Source: UBA9620 sp965220695 (GTDB lineage: Bacteria; Acidobacteriota; Vicinamibacteria; Vicinamibacterales; UBA8438). From it: DNA of 64,000 nucleotides. The DNA is taken from the NCBI GenBank assembly GCA_965220695.1, contig OZ244838.1, forward strand, positions 5,518,001 through 5,582,000, in the 5' to 3' direction. The translations under genes and the position numbers were made by a program. Position 1 is the stretch's first letter. Each line of letters starts with the position of its first letter. Below are positions 44,838 to 54,665 of the stretch, one piece after another. Below the pieces are notes generated by a model, which was given only the letters and a program-made list of their open reading frames with translations, was not told the DNA's origin and ran no database searches.

Positions 44838-45648
44838 GGCAGTCCCAGAGGACGGCGGCGCCGTCGAAGACCGGGCCGTCGAGGCACGACCGCACGAAAC
44901 GGGTGGCTCCCGGGTCATGCACCGGCACCACGCAACTGTAACAGCCACCGAGTCCGCAGCCCATGACCTGCTCGAGTGACACCTCCGTGCGCCGGCCATG
45001 CGAAGTTGTGAGCGCGGTCACCGCGCGCATCATCGGGGTGGGACCGCAGGCATAGACCTGAATCGGTGTCGCCGCGGCAGTCTCGGCGAACGCCTGCCGC
45101 AATGGTACCGTCACGTTGCCGTGGGCGCCGCGGCTGCCGTCGTCGGTCGCAAGCCGCAGGTGGACGCCGAGCGCACGAAACGCGTCCAGGTGGAACAGAT
45201 CGGCGCCGGTCCGCCCTCCGTAGAACAGCGTCGTCTCCACGCCGCGCCGGCCCAACGCGTCCGCGAGGGATGCAAACGGCGCCAGACCGACGCCGCCAGC
45301 GACCAGCCAAGCCTGCACCGGCGCCTCCACCAGCGAGAACGCGCGTCCCAATGGTCCGAGGCAGCGCACGTGGTCGCCGGCGCGAAGCTGGTAGAGTGCC
45401 CGCGTCGTCGCGCCGATCTGCTTGTTCAGCAACGAGAATCCGCCGGTCCGGTTTCCGCCGTCCTTGAGAATCTCGAAGATCGAGAAGGGCCGGCGAAGCA
45501 ACGGGTCGTTCCCGGGGGTGGCCTTCACCATGACGAACTGGCCCGGTTGCGCCGGTGCGGCGATCCGTGGCGCCTCAAGGGCGACCACGTTGTAGTCGGG
45601 TGAGAGCTGGTGGTTGGAAAGGACGATCGCGTCCACGTCGACCGGCAT
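44830..45648 (-). CDS. pyrK: Dihydroorotate dehydrogenase electron-transfer subunit
   Basis: 272 residues. Ferredoxin-reductase-like FAD domain (PGQFVMVKATPGNDPLLRRPFS in two parts), NAD domain (LVAGGVGLAPFASLADAL, VYACGPTPMM), and a C-terminal 2Fe-2S site with cysteines in MGCGLGGCYSCVVP and RSCLDGP. Passes electrons from dihydroorotate to NAD. First gene of the minus-strand pyrK-pyrD-grx operon, divergent from pyrR. Confidence 0.94.
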   Translation of the reverse strand: MPVDVDAIVLSNHQLSPDYNVVALEAPRIAAPAQPGQFVMVKATPGNDPLLRRPFSIFEILKDGGNRTGGFSLLNKQIGATTRALYQLRAGDHVRCLGPLGRAFSLVEAPVQAWLVAGGVGLAPFASLADALGRRGVETTLFYGGRTGADLFHLDAFRALGVHLRLATDDGSRGAHGNVTVPLRQAFAETAAATPIQVYACGPTPMMRAVTALTTSHGRRTEVSLEQVMGCGLGGCYSCVVPVHDPGATRFVRSCLDGPVFDGAAVLWDCLG

Positions 45649-45712
45649 ACCGAGGCGAGTATACGACGGCTTTGCGGCTCATCGCGCGCCGGCCGATCGT
45701 GTAGACCGCGGT

Positions 45713-45742
45713 TTTACAACTGGTCCCACGGTGGACTAGAAT
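45713..45742 (+). promoter_or_regulatory. Candidate pyrR promoter (TTTACA-18-TAGAAT)
   Basis: TTTACA at 45713-45718 and TAGAAT at 45737-45742 with 18-base spacing. Transcription would start near 45749, right before the PyrR-binding hairpin, which fits an attenuator leader. Confidence 0.55.
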
Positions 45743-45750
45743 CGCAACGT

Positions 45751-45784
45751 CTCTTTAATGTCGATCCGGTGAGGTCGCAAAGAG
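45751..45784 (+). promoter_or_regulatory. PyrR-binding RNA hairpin in pyr operon leader
   Basis: GATCCGGTGAGGTC (45763-45776) matches the PyrR RNA consensus ARUCCNGNGAGGYU at nearly all positions. It is framed by CTCTTT (45751-45756) and AAAGAG (45779-45784), which pair as a stem. The hairpin lies 115 bases upstream of pyrR. In Firmicutes, PyrR with UMP binds such loops and lowers pyr expression. No T-tract terminator is seen after it; a CCAC/GTGG pairing (45876-45879 with 45892-45895) could hide the ribosome site, so control may act on translation. Confidence 0.7.
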
Positions 45785-45899
45785 GATAAGACGTGGTCCT
45801 TCCCGAATCTCCCGTATTCGTTCCCAGAGCCTCGTGCAGGCGTCGGCGCGCACTCGCCACGCCGCAACGTTCTCTCCACGCCGTGCAGCCGGTGGAATC

Positions 45900-46425
<526 letters not shown>

Positions 46426-46442
<17 letters not shown>

Positions 46443-47439
46443 TCCGGTAGGTCGCGCGTCTGATCCGGCAACGGTCCGAAGCCCCGCCGCGCCGCGCGTG
46501 GTCGAGGCTGGGATCCGATTGCACGCCAAGGATCTGCTGAGTATCGGTGATTTGTCGGCCGAGGAGATGCTGCTGATTCTCGATACGGCGGAAGCGATGA
46601 AAGAGGTAGGCACCCGCCCGATCAAGAAGGTGCCGGCCCTGCGCGGCAAGACTGTCGTGAATCTCTTCTATGAGGCGAGCACCCGCACGCGCATGTCGTT
46701 CGAGGTCGCCGAGAAGCGTCTCAGCGCCGACACCATCAACATGGCGGCGACTGGATCGAGCGTGGCGAAAGGGGAAACGCTGGCCGACACGGTCCTCAAT
46801 CTCGAGGCCATGGCCCCGGACATGATCGTGATCCGGCACGCCTCGGCGGGCGCAGGACATCTGGTCGCGCGTCTCTGCCGTGCCCGCGTCATCAACGCCG
46901 GCGACGGGATGCACGAGCATCCAACGCAGGCGTTGCTCGACGCGCTGACCATCCGTGAGCACAAGGGGACGATTGCGGGGCTGAAGGTGTCGATCATCGG
47001 AGATCTTCTACACAGCCGGGTGCTTCGGTCGAACGTGCTGCTCTTGCGCGCGCTCGGGGCCGAGGTGTGCGCCTGTGGTCCCGCCACGATGATGTTGCCC
47101 GATATGACGCGGCTGGGGGTGCGCGCCACCACCTCGGTCGACGAGGCGGTCGACGGGGCCGACGTGATCATGCTGCTCAGAATTCAGTTGGAGCGGATGG
47201 GCGGCTGCTTCTTCCCATCGTTGCGGGAGTACTTCCGGCTGTTCGGCATGACGCCGGAGCGGATGCGCCGCGCGAAGCCGGACGCCATTGTCATGCATCC
47301 GGGACCGATGAACAGAGGCGTCGAGATTGCCTCCGAGGTGGCTGACGGACCGTACTCCGTGATCCTGGAGCAGGTCGCCAACGGGGTCGCCGTGCGGATG
47401 GCGGTGCTGTATCTGCTGGCGGGTGGGCCGCAGTCCTAG
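46426..47439 (+). CDS. pyrB: Aspartate carbamoyltransferase catalytic subunit
   Basis: 337 residues from ATG 46426, with GAGGTGG upstream inside pyrR. Carbamoyl-phosphate site EASTRTRMSFE, then HPTQALLDAL, SIIGDLLHSRV and the aspartate-site HPGPMNRGVEI. About 25 residues longer at the N-terminus than E. coli PyrB. No pyrI is present. The TAG stop is the left edge of a repeat element that splits pyrB from pyrC. Confidence 0.95.
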
Positions 47440-47609
47440 GAGCCCGTGGCAAAAGCCCCGCTGCATTCGACCGGCGATGCATCCCGCGTGGACCGCGTTG
47501 CTCCTCGGTTGCATATGCCCAATATGCGCCCTCGTCGCGCCTTGTACTGGCCGGGCGCGGCATTATTTCGACCAGTTCCCGGTGCGACGCGGGGTTTCAC
47601 CATAGGCTG
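47440..47609. mobile_element. MITE-like repeat element, copy E, between pyrB and pyrC, flanked by CTAG
   Basis: Left end GAGCCCGTGGCAAAAGCCCC follows the pyrB stop; right end GGGGTTTCACCATAGGCTG ends at 47609. CTAG occurs on both sides (47436-47439 and 47610-47613), the expected form of a 4-bp target duplication. It contains the GGCCGGGCGCGGCATTATTT segment but neither GAATTC array nor GGGCAACC hairpin, so it is a short form. Confidence 0.75.
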
Positions 47610-47630
47610 CTAGAAGGGACGTCGAACGAC

Positions 47631-49022
47631 GTGGCAACGTTGCTCAGAGGCGGACGGGTCGTCGATCCGCTCAACGGGATCGACCGGAGGGAAGACGTCC
47701 TGATCGACGCGGGGACCGTCGCCCGCATCGGTGCCGGGGCGCCGGGTGACCCGGACGCGGTCGTTATTGACCTGCCCGCGGGTGCGGTGGTCTGTCCCGG
47801 CTTCATCGACATGCACACGCATCTGCGGGAACCGGGGCAGGAGCACAAGGAAACGGTTGCCAGCGGAGTCGCGGCCGCGGTCGCCGGGGGCTTCACCGCG
47901 GTGGCGTGCATGCCGAACACCTCGCCGGTGAACGACGATGCCGGCGTAACCCGGTTGATTCTCGCCAGGGCGGCGGCCGCGCGCATGGCCCGCGTGTATC
48001 CGATCGGGGCGGTGACGCAGGGTCAGGCGGGCGAACGGTTGGCGGAGATCGGCGAACTGCGGGCCGCCGGGTGCGTGGCGGTGTCGGACGACGGGAAGCC
48101 GGTCGCCAACGCTCTGGTGATGCGGCGGGCGCTCGAGTATGCCGCAATGTTCGACATGCCGGTCATAGACCATTGCGAGGATGCCGCGCTGACCGAGGGT
48201 GGGGTGGCGCACGAGGGATACCAGGCAGCGGCGCTCGGGCTCCGAGGGCTCCCCTCGGCGGCGGAGGAGATTGCCGTGCAGCGTGACGTCACCCTCAGCG
48301 AGCTCACCGGCTCGCCGGTGCATATCGCGCATCTCAGCACACGCGGCGCGCTACGCGCGGTGCGTGCCGGAAAGGACCGGGGCGTCCGGGTCACCTGCGA
48401 GGTGACGCCCCATCATCTCACCTTGACCGATGAGAAGCTCGCGGCCTACGACACGAACCACAAGATGAAACCGCCGTTGCGCGAGCCGGTTGATGTCGCC
48501 GCCTTGCTCGAAGGCGTGCGCGACGGCAGCATCGATTGCATTGCCACCGACCACGCACCGCATCATTACGACGAGAAGCAGGCGGAATTCGACCGGGCGC
48601 CGTTCGGTGTGGTCGGTCTCGAGACCGCGGTGTCGGTCTGTCTCGATCGGTTGGTGCACGCGGGCCATGTCACATTGAGTCGTCTGGTCGAGTTGCTGTC
48701 CGTGCACCCCGCGCGCATCCTCGGCGTGCCGGGAGGATCGTTGACGGTCGGGGCCCCCGCCGACATCACCATCCTGGCCCCGGACCTGCCGGTGACGGTC
48801 GCGGCAGAGTCCTTCCGTTCGTTGGGTCGGAACACGCCGTTCGACGGTTGGTCGTTGCGCGGTGGGGTGATCGCGACCATCGTTGGGGGCCGGGCCGTGT
48901 ATGTCAATGACGGTGTGGCGGACGCCGGCCGGATTGCCGGCCTCCGGTCGCAACACCTCGCGTCGTCCGAAGGCCCACGGAGTCAATCGGCGGCGCGGTC
49001 GGTTGCGCGGCATGTGCCGTAA
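47631..49022 (+). CDS. pyrC: Dihydroorotase
   Basis: 463 residues from GTG 47631, with GAAGGGA upstream. Amidohydrolase barrel: metal ligands in DMHTHLREPGQEHKET, IDHCEDAAL, VHIAHLST and CIATDHAPHH. Sequence is the class I (long) dihydroorotase type found with PyrB in many bacteria; all catalytic positions are kept, so it is active rather than a pseudo-DHOase. Its last 40 bases overlap the end of the convergent glycosyltransferase gene. Confidence 0.94.
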   Translation: MATLLRGGRVVDPLNGIDRREDVLIDAGTVARIGAGAPGDPDAVVIDLPAGAVVCPGFIDMHTHLREPGQEHKETVASGVAAAVAGGFTAVACMPNTSPVNDDAGVTRLILARAAAARMARVYPIGAVTQGQAGERLAEIGELRAAGCVAVSDDGKPVANALVMRRALEYAAMFDMPVIDHCEDAALTEGGVAHEGYQAAALGLRGLPSAAEEIAVQRDVTLSELTGSPVHIAHLSTRGALRAVRAGKDRGVRVTCEVTPHHLTLTDEKLAAYDTNHKMKPPLREPVDVAALLEGVRDGSIDCIATDHAPHHYDEKQAEFDRAPFGVVGLETAVSVCLDRLVHAGHVTLSRLVELLSVHPARILGVPGGSLTVGAPADITILAPDLPVTVAAESFRSLGRNTPFDGWSLRGGVIATIVGGRAVYVNDGVADAGRIAGLRSQHLASSEGPRSQSAARSVARHVP

Positions 49023-50089
49023 ACGTCGATCGTTCGCTGCACCAGCCGCTCGACGCTGAAATGTTGCCGCACCCGGTCGCGCGCGGCGGCGCCGAGTTGC
49101 CCCCGCCGGCCGGGATCGTTGATCAGACTGACGATCGCCCCGGCCAGCGCGTGAGGATCGCGAACCGGCACCAGCAGGCCGCTGCGGCCGTCGACAATGA
49201 CCTCCGGAATACCGCCCGCGCGGGTGGCCACGATGGCGTGTCCCATCGCCATCGCATCCAGCAGCACCGAGCCCATGCCTTCAGCGACCGAGCTCATTGC
49301 GAACAGGTCGAACCCCTTCTGCAGCGACAGCACGTCGGGGCGGAACCCAGCCAGCAGGACATGCCGCTCCAGATGGAGATCCGCGATCTGTTTGCGGAGC
49401 GCCGTTTCGAGCTCGCCTTCGCCGACGATCACGAAGCGGGCATCCGGCACCTGCCGGATCACCTCGGCAGCCGCCCTGATCAGGTACTTCTGTCCCTTGT
49501 GGGGCACCAGCGCCGCGACGTTGCCGACAACAGGGGCTCCGTACGGCAGGCGCAGCTCGGCGTGCACGTCGAGTCGCGGAGCGGCGGCGACGCGGTCGAG
49601 GTCGACGCCATCGTGCACCGTCGTCGTGCGCCCGGCCGGCACCCCGTCTCCGATCAACATCTCGCGAACCGCGTCCGAGGCGCACAAGAACCGGTCGACT
49701 TGCGCGTATTTCCAGCGCGAGAACGCATTGCCACCGATGTGAAAGTCGACCCGCCGTGAGACGACGAAGGGCGGTGGGGGATCGAGCCGTCCCAGCGGCC
49801 GGGCCAGCGCGACCATGGCGACCGCATGGGCGTCGTGCGCGTGCACCACCGCCGGGCGCAGCATCCGCAATACACGGGACAGCGCCCACGCGGCGCGAAA
49901 GTCCATTTCGCCCGCTGCCGCGATCGGGAACAGGTCCGGGCCTTCGGCGGCGCGGCGCCGCAGTTCGCCGGCGGAATGCGCCACCAGCGCGGCCCGATGC
50001 CCCTGGGCGCGCAGCCCCAGGACGGTCAACAGCACCTGCTGCTGCCCGCCCCGCCATGTGCGCGCCGTGTCAACGTGCAGCGAGAACAT
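48983..50089 (-). CDS. Glycosyltransferase family 4 protein
   Basis: 368 residues from ATG 50089. GT-B fold: N-terminal TWRGGQQQVLLTVLGL, VVHAHDAHA, then the donor-binding half with VGNVAALVPHKGQKYLI, RFVIVGEGELE and the EGMGSVLLDAMAMGHAIVAT segment, containing the retaining-type E-x7-E pattern. Likely transfers a sugar in LPS or other envelope glycan synthesis. Upstream reading frame is repeat-derived and excluded. Convergent overlap of 40 bases with pyrC. Confidence 0.9.
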   Translation of the reverse strand: MFSLHVDTARTWRGGQQQVLLTVLGLRAQGHRAALVAHSAGELRRRAAEGPDLFPIAAAGEMDFRAAWALSRVLRMLRPAVVHAHDAHAVAMVALARPLGRLDPPPPFVVSRRVDFHIGGNAFSRWKYAQVDRFLCASDAVREMLIGDGVPAGRTTTVHDGVDLDRVAAAPRLDVHAELRLPYGAPVVGNVAALVPHKGQKYLIRAAAEVIRQVPDARFVIVGEGELETALRKQIADLHLERHVLLAGFRPDVLSLQKGFDLFAMSSVAEGMGSVLLDAMAMGHAIVATRAGGIPEVIVDGRSGLLVPVRDPHALAGAIVSLINDPGRRGQLGAAARDRVRQHFSVERLVQRTIDVYGTCRATDRAAD

Positions 50090-50168
50090 GTGTCCTGTCA
50101 GGCCGTGGTGAAAGCCATGAGCGAGAGCGGATTTGCAGCCGTAATCTCTCTGCGGCGCAGGCTCCTGG

Positions 50169-50388
50169 CAGCCCGTGGTGAAAGCCCCACTGCATTCGAT
50201 CCCCGCTGAATTCTGCGCTTCCCCGCGGAATTCTGCGGTTTCACGCTGCATCCCGCTACGGGCGGCGCTGGGCTTCTGATTGCCGGGGTCACAAATGCCC
50301 CAATGTGCTCCCTCGTCGCGCCTTGCCACGCGGGCGCGGCATTGTTACGACCAGATCTCGGTGCAACGCGGGGTTTCACCACGGGCTG
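50169..50388. mobile_element. MITE-like repeat element, copy F
   Basis: Best-preserved ends: CAGCCCGTGGTGAAAGCCCC at 50169 and, inverted, GGGGTTTCACCACGGGCTG ending 50388. Followed at once by CTAG, whose complement is the TAG stop of the next minus-strand gene. Two GAATTC cores 20 bp apart (50208, 50228) and a degenerate unit at 50248. An extra partial end (CAGGCCGTGGTGAAAGCC) lies at 50099-50116, so the whole gap 50090-50388 is repeat-derived. Confidence 0.8.
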
Positions 50389-51165
50389 CTAGGTTGGGCG
50401 CCGTGAGCCGCCGTCCGGCTCATGCCGGTCGAGTTCCAGGAGCTTGGCGTATTTCAGGAACACATAGTAGCTGTTCATCAGCGAGACGATCAGACCGGGC
50501 ACCCCCTGCCGGCACCCGCGATGGAGCACGTAGTTCCGGATGAACGCTGCCGCCGGGTGGGTCAGGAGCTGCGCCAAATGGGCGCGCCGGCCTTCGTCGT
50601 GCAACTGGCCGGCGGCCAGGGTAGTGTAGCGGTCGATGGTGGCGACATGGTCCGCGAGATCCCGATACGGGACATGCCGGATGTCGCCGGTCAACGCACC
50701 GACGGCACCGTTGACGCTGACCGATTCGTGCACCCGGTCCGAACTCCAGGCCGCGACCCGGCGGTCATACAGACGCAACTGATAGTCGGGATACCAATCG
50801 GTGGTGCGGATCCAGGTATCGAGGTAGCGGGTCGACCGCGGGATTCGGTATCCCCGCCGTGGAGGGTCCTGTGCGAGCAGCGCCTGGATCTCGCCGGCAA
50901 GTTCCGGGGACACCCGCTCGTCGGCGTCGAGCGAAAGCACCCAGTCATGGCTGGCGAGGCTCGTCGCATGGTCCTTCTGCTTGCCGAATCCGGTCCAGTC
51001 GCGATGGCTGACCTGGGCTGCATGCCGCCGGGCCCGTTCGACGGTGTCGTCCGTGCTGCCGCTGTCGACGACCACGATCTCGTCGGCCCATGCGACGGAG
51101 GAGAGCGCGTCGTCGATGTTCGCAGCTTCGTTCAGCGTGATGACGACGACCGACAGTTCCGGCAC
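50389..51165 (-). CDS. Glycosyltransferase family 2 protein (WaaE/KdtX-like)
   Basis: 258 residues. GT-A fold: LSVVVITLNEAANIDDALSS, EIVVVDSGSTDDTVE and the metal-binding DADE in VLSLDADERVSPEL. The later GYRIPRSTRYL and FIRNYVLHRGCRQGVPGL segments are typical of LPS core beta-glucosyltransferases of the WaaE/KdtX group. Stop codon TAG coincides with the flank of repeat copy F. Probably works with the neighbouring GT4. Confidence 0.9.
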   Translation of the reverse strand: MPELSVVVITLNEAANIDDALSSVAWADEIVVVDSGSTDDTVERARRHAAQVSHRDWTGFGKQKDHATSLASHDWVLSLDADERVSPELAGEIQALLAQDPPRRGYRIPRSTRYLDTWIRTTDWYPDYQLRLYDRRVAAWSSDRVHESVSVNGAVGALTGDIRHVPYRDLADHVATIDRYTTLAAGQLHDEGRRAHLAQLLTHPAAAFIRNYVLHRGCRQGVPGLIVSLMNSYYVFLKYAKLLELDRHEPDGGSRRPT

Positions 51166-51256
51166 GATCGCGAGTGTACCATCGCCGCCCTCCGTGTAAG
51201 GTGTCCGGTGCGCGCAAATTGCCCGACCGCGATCAGCCTGCGGCGCAGACTCCTGG

Positions 51257-51486
51257 CAGACTGTGGTGAAAGCCCCCCTGCAATCGATCCCCGCGGAATT
51301 CTGCTATTTCACGCGGAATTCTGCTATTTCACGCTGCATCCCGCCTGACGGCGTTGCTCCGGCTGACGAACAGGGCAACCACAAGGGTTGCCCCTACAGG
51401 TTTGCTCCTTCGTCGCGCCTTGCGCTGGCCGGGCGCGGCATTGTTACGACCAGATCTCGGTGCAACGCGGGGTTCACCACGGGCTG
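51257..51486. mobile_element. MITE-like repeat element, copy G
   Basis: Left end CAGACTGTGGTGAAAGCCCC at 51257, right end CACCACGGGCTG at 51475-51486, then CTAG. Two GAATTC cores (51296, 51316), a GGGCAACC/GGTTGCCC hairpin (51373-51393) and the GCGCTGGCCGGGCGCGGCAT segment. It fills most of the 321-bp gap between the GT2 and TolC genes. About 30 bases upstream of copies F and G are also alike (CTGCGGCGCAG-CTCCTGGCAG), extending the shared block. Confidence 0.8.
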
Positions 51487-53118
51487 CTAGAATCCGGCCA
51501 CCGGCGCTTCCTGGACCGTGTCGAAATCGACGAGCGACCTCGTGTAGTCGAGAATCGCGGCTTGTTCGTTGTTGCGCGCCGAGGCGAGGTCGCGCTGCGC
51601 CTGGAACACGAAGAAGCTGGTCGAGAGGCCGACATCGAAGCGCCGCTGTTCGGCCAGAAGCCGCCGTTCCGCGAGTTGGCGAGCGGCCCGGGTCGCCTCC
51701 ACCCGCTGGAGGTTCGTCGTGACGTTGCGGGCGGCATCGCGTACCTCCGTGGCTATCCGTACCTCCAGACTGCGGCGTCTGACCTCGGTCTGTTCCCGTT
51801 GCAGTCGGGAGCGCTCGAGATTGGCCTCGGCCGAACTCCTGCCGAGGGGGTAGGCAATAGTGACACCCACGGTCCAGGTCGGGAATTCGTTGGTGACGAT
51901 GTCGTTGAGGACGCTGCCGAACGAGGTGTGTTGCTGGCCGGTGACGGTGCCGGGGAAACCGCCGGTCCGGATGAGCTGCGTGCCGCCGAGAGCATTGAGC
52001 GTATAGTTGACGTCGAGGTTCACGTCGGGCAGCCGCTGATTGTGGAAGTAGTCGATGTTGATGTCGGTCGTTTCGATGTTGTTGTCGAGCGCGTGCAGAT
52101 CGGTCCGGTTTTCCAGCGCGTATTGCACCGCGGTGTCGATGTCGATCTCGCGCGCCTGCAGCACGGGGGTGTCACTCGGCACAATCCGAAGCGACCAGAA
52201 ATCGGGGGTGTCGGGGTCGAAAATAAGCGTACGGAGCCGGTCTTCGCGTCGTGCGAGGTCCGCCTCGGCAAGGATGACGGCCTCCTCGTTGCGGGCCACT
52301 TCCGACTCTGCCTCGACGATGTCGATCGGCGCCATGGTTCCGACCTCCACGCGCGTGCGATTGTTGCGAAGCGATTCCTCTGCGAGTTCGAGCGACTGGC
52401 GCTGGACGTCGAGGAACGACTGCGCGTACACCAGCTCCCAGTAGGCATTCCGCACGACGCGCTGAGTCTGGACAATCGTGCGGCGGAGGTCGATGTCCGA
52501 CAGGTCGCGGTTCGCCCTGGTGATCGCGATCTGCTGCCGCGGACTGTCGATCTTGAGATTCCGCAGCAACGGTTGGGTGTAGTTCAACCTGACATTGGAT
52601 CTGAGAATCGGATCGAACGATGAAAATACGTTGGTCGTGCTCGAGTGCGACCCGGTCCAACTCGCGGTGTAACGGCCGCCGGCCCAAGGCACCTCCTGCA
52701 CCAGGTCGACGCTGTCCTGCAGCAGCCGATCGATCACTTTGACCTCGCCGCCCTCGAAAATGGTGGACGTCGGGTTGTTCCGGGTATTGCTCATGAACGA
52801 GGTCCGGAGCGTCGGCGCGTACACCGAGCGCGCGTTTGCGATACTCAGATCCAGTATCAGCGGATTGAGTCGCTCGACACGCAGATCGAGGTTCTGTTCC
52901 AGCGCCAGGGTAACCGCATCGTCGATCGAGATGCGGCGCACCGGCCGACTCGGCGGCTGCCGTGACGCCGGCGGAACGATGATCCCCGGGGCAGTGACAC
53001 GCGCCGCGACGGCGGCGGGTAGCGCCGGTTCGGGCGGTGTCTGTGCGGTGCCGGGGCTGGGCCAGAACGCCGCGACCGCCAGCGTGAGGGCGGCGCGGGC
53101 GGTGCGTCCACTACGCAT
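51487..53118 (-). CDS. TolC-family outer membrane efflux protein
   Basis: 543 residues. Signal peptide (ARAALTLAVAAFWPSPGTAQ), a Pro-rich stretch, then two TolC-type repeats of long helices and barrel strands: ISIDDAVTLALEQNLDLRVERL, RRTIVQTQRVVRNAYWELVYAQ, and IDTAVQYALENRTDLHALDNNI. Forms a trimeric outer-membrane channel for tripartite efflux or type I secretion. No inner-membrane pump is adjacent, so the partner is unknown. The TAG stop lies at the edge of repeat copy G. Confidence 0.93.
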   Translation of the reverse strand: MRSGRTARAALTLAVAAFWPSPGTAQTPPEPALPAAVAARVTAPGIIVPPASRQPPSRPVRRISIDDAVTLALEQNLDLRVERLNPLILDLSIANARSVYAPTLRTSFMSNTRNNPTSTIFEGGEVKVIDRLLQDSVDLVQEVPWAGGRYTASWTGSHSSTTNVFSSFDPILRSNVRLNYTQPLLRNLKIDSPRQQIAITRANRDLSDIDLRRTIVQTQRVVRNAYWELVYAQSFLDVQRQSLELAEESLRNNRTRVEVGTMAPIDIVEAESEVARNEEAVILAEADLARREDRLRTLIFDPDTPDFWSLRIVPSDTPVLQAREIDIDTAVQYALENRTDLHALDNNIETTDINIDYFHNQRLPDVNLDVNYTLNALGGTQLIRTGGFPGTVTGQQHTSFGSVLNDIVTNEFPTWTVGVTIAYPLGRSSAEANLERSRLQREQTEVRRRSLEVRIATEVRDAARNVTTNLQRVEATRAARQLAERRLLAEQRRFDVGLSTSFFVFQAQRDLASARNNEQAAILDYTRSLVDFDTVQEAPVAGF

Positions 53119-53298
53119 TCGAGGTCTCCTGAATCAGAATGTCCGGACCGAGGCGGCGCCGGTCTCGGCGCGACGCAGGTCTTTCGCCACGGTGTGTTAG
53201 ACGACACGCGGGTTGAGCCGGTTCTCCCGGTTCGATTGTATACTCCGAACCGTTGCCCGCCGGGTGAGGCCGGGCGAGTCGCGGCAGGACACGTGACC

Positions 53299-53895
53299 AT
53301 GGATTCGACAACGGTGCTTGAGCTGTTCCGGCGGTGCGAGGGGCTCCTGGATGGACATTTCCAACTGACGTCCGGTCTGCACAGCACCGGCTACCTGCAG
53401 TGCGCGCTCGTCTTGCAGCATCCAGAGCAGGCTGCGGCGTTGGGACGGGCGCTGGCCGCAAGGGCGGTACGCCACGAACCGGCGGTCGTGCTGTCGCCCG
53501 CGTTGGGGGGCATCGTCATTGGTCACGAGGTGGCTCGGGCGCTGGGAGTGCGCGCGGTGTTTGCCGAGCGCCGCGACGGCCGGCTGACCCTGCGCCGTGG
53601 GTTTCGCATCGACCATGGCGAGCGAGTGCTGGTCGTGGAAGACGTGGTCACCACTGGAGGGTCGACGCGCGAGACGATCGCGGTCGCGGCAGCGGCCGGC
53701 GGTCACGTCGCAGGCGCCGCAACGATCATCGACCGTGGCGCTGAACCGAACCGCTTCGATGTGCCGTTCGAGGTGTTGGCGCAGATACCTCTGCCGGCGT
53801 ACGACTCGTCTGTCTGTCCGCAATGCGCCGCGGGCTTGCCTGTTACCAGACCGGGGTCCCGTCCGTCGATGCCTCATGCCGTGCGCGCACGCTGA
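53299..53895 (+). CDS. pyrE: Orotate phosphoribosyltransferase
   Basis: 198 residues from ATG 53299. Makes OMP from orotate and PRPP. Family features: GHFQLTSGLHSTGYLQCALV, SPALGGIVIGHEVARAL, FAERRDGRLTLRRGF and the PRPP loop VLVVEDVVTTGGSTRETI. Separate from the other pyr genes; overlaps truA by one base set (TGATG). No PyrR-type leader is seen before it. Confidence 0.94.
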   Translation: MDSTTVLELFRRCEGLLDGHFQLTSGLHSTGYLQCALVLQHPEQAAALGRALAARAVRHEPAVVLSPALGGIVIGHEVARALGVRAVFAERRDGRLTLRRGFRIDHGERVLVVEDVVTTGGSTRETIAVAAAAGGHVAGAATIIDRGAEPNRFDVPFEVLAQIPLPAYDSSVCPQCAAGLPVTRPGSRPSMPHAVRAR

Positions 53896-54665
53896 TGCGC
53901 ACCTGGAAGCTCACCCTCGCCTATGAGGGTACCGCCTATGTCGGGTGGCAACGGCAGTTGAACGGGGCATCGATTCAAGGCTGTCTCGAGGCGGCGCTTG
54001 CCCCGCTCGTGGGTGGTCAGGCCACGGTGGTCGGCGCCGGCAGGACCGATGCCGGGGTCCATGCGCTGGCCCAGGTGGCGAGTCTCCGCATCGACCGGGA
54101 CATCGAGCCGCCGGCGCTCGTCCGGGCCGTCAACGCCAGGCTGCCCGTCGACATCCGGCTGCTGAAGGCCGAGGTTGCGGCAAAGACGTTTCATGCCCGC
54201 TTCGATGCGACCGCCAAGACCTACCGCTATTGCATTCTGCATCGACCGGTCGCAAGTCCGTTTTCGCGCCGCTACGGCTGGCATGTACCTGCTCCGCTCG
54301 ATCGCGGTCTGATGGCCGCTGCCGCGAGGCTGATGGTCGGTGAGCACGACTTCGCCGCGTTCCAGGCCGCCGGCGGCTCGACGCGAACGACGGTGCGGGA
54401 CGTGTATTCAATCGAGTTCGGTTCGCCGGCGGCCGACTCCGGCTCGATCGGCGACGGTCCTGGCGGCGACGTCATGACAATCGAGGTTCGCGGCGCCGGT
54501 TTCGTTCGGCACATGGTGCGGATCATGGCCGGCACGCTGATCGACGTCGGTCTGCAACGCCGCCGGCTTCAGGACGTCGAGCAGGCGTTGCGCACGGGCG
54601 ACCGGTCGGACGCCGGCCGAACGGCGCCGCCCCAGGGGCTGTTTCTCGTGCGGGTCGACTACTGA
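53895..54665 (+). CDS. truA: tRNA pseudouridine synthase A
   Basis: 256 residues from ATG 53895. Forms pseudouridine at positions 38-40 of tRNAs. Catalytic Asp52 in GAGRTDAGVHA, with YEGTAYVGWQRQ at the N-terminus, FHARFDATAKTYRYCI and GAGFVRHMVRIMAGTLIDVG. Coupled to pyrE. Confidence 0.95.
   Translation: MRTWKLTLAYEGTAYVGWQRQLNGASIQGCLEAALAPLVGGQATVVGAGRTDAGVHALAQVASLRIDRDIEPPALVRAVNARLPVDIRLLKAEVAAKTFHARFDATAKTYRYCILHRPVASPFSRRYGWHVPAPLDRGLMAAAARLMVGEHDFAAFQAAGGSTRTTVRDVYSIEFGSPAADSGSIGDGPGGDVMTIEVRGAGFVRHMVRIMAGTLIDVGLQRRRLQDVEQALRTGDRSDAGRTAPPQGLFLVRVDY

Noticed and set aside
47631..49022. Inactive pseudo-dihydroorotase, as sometimes found beside PyrB
   Set aside because: All metal-ligand motifs (HTHLREPG, HIAHLST, TDHAPHH) are intact, so an active enzyme is more likely.
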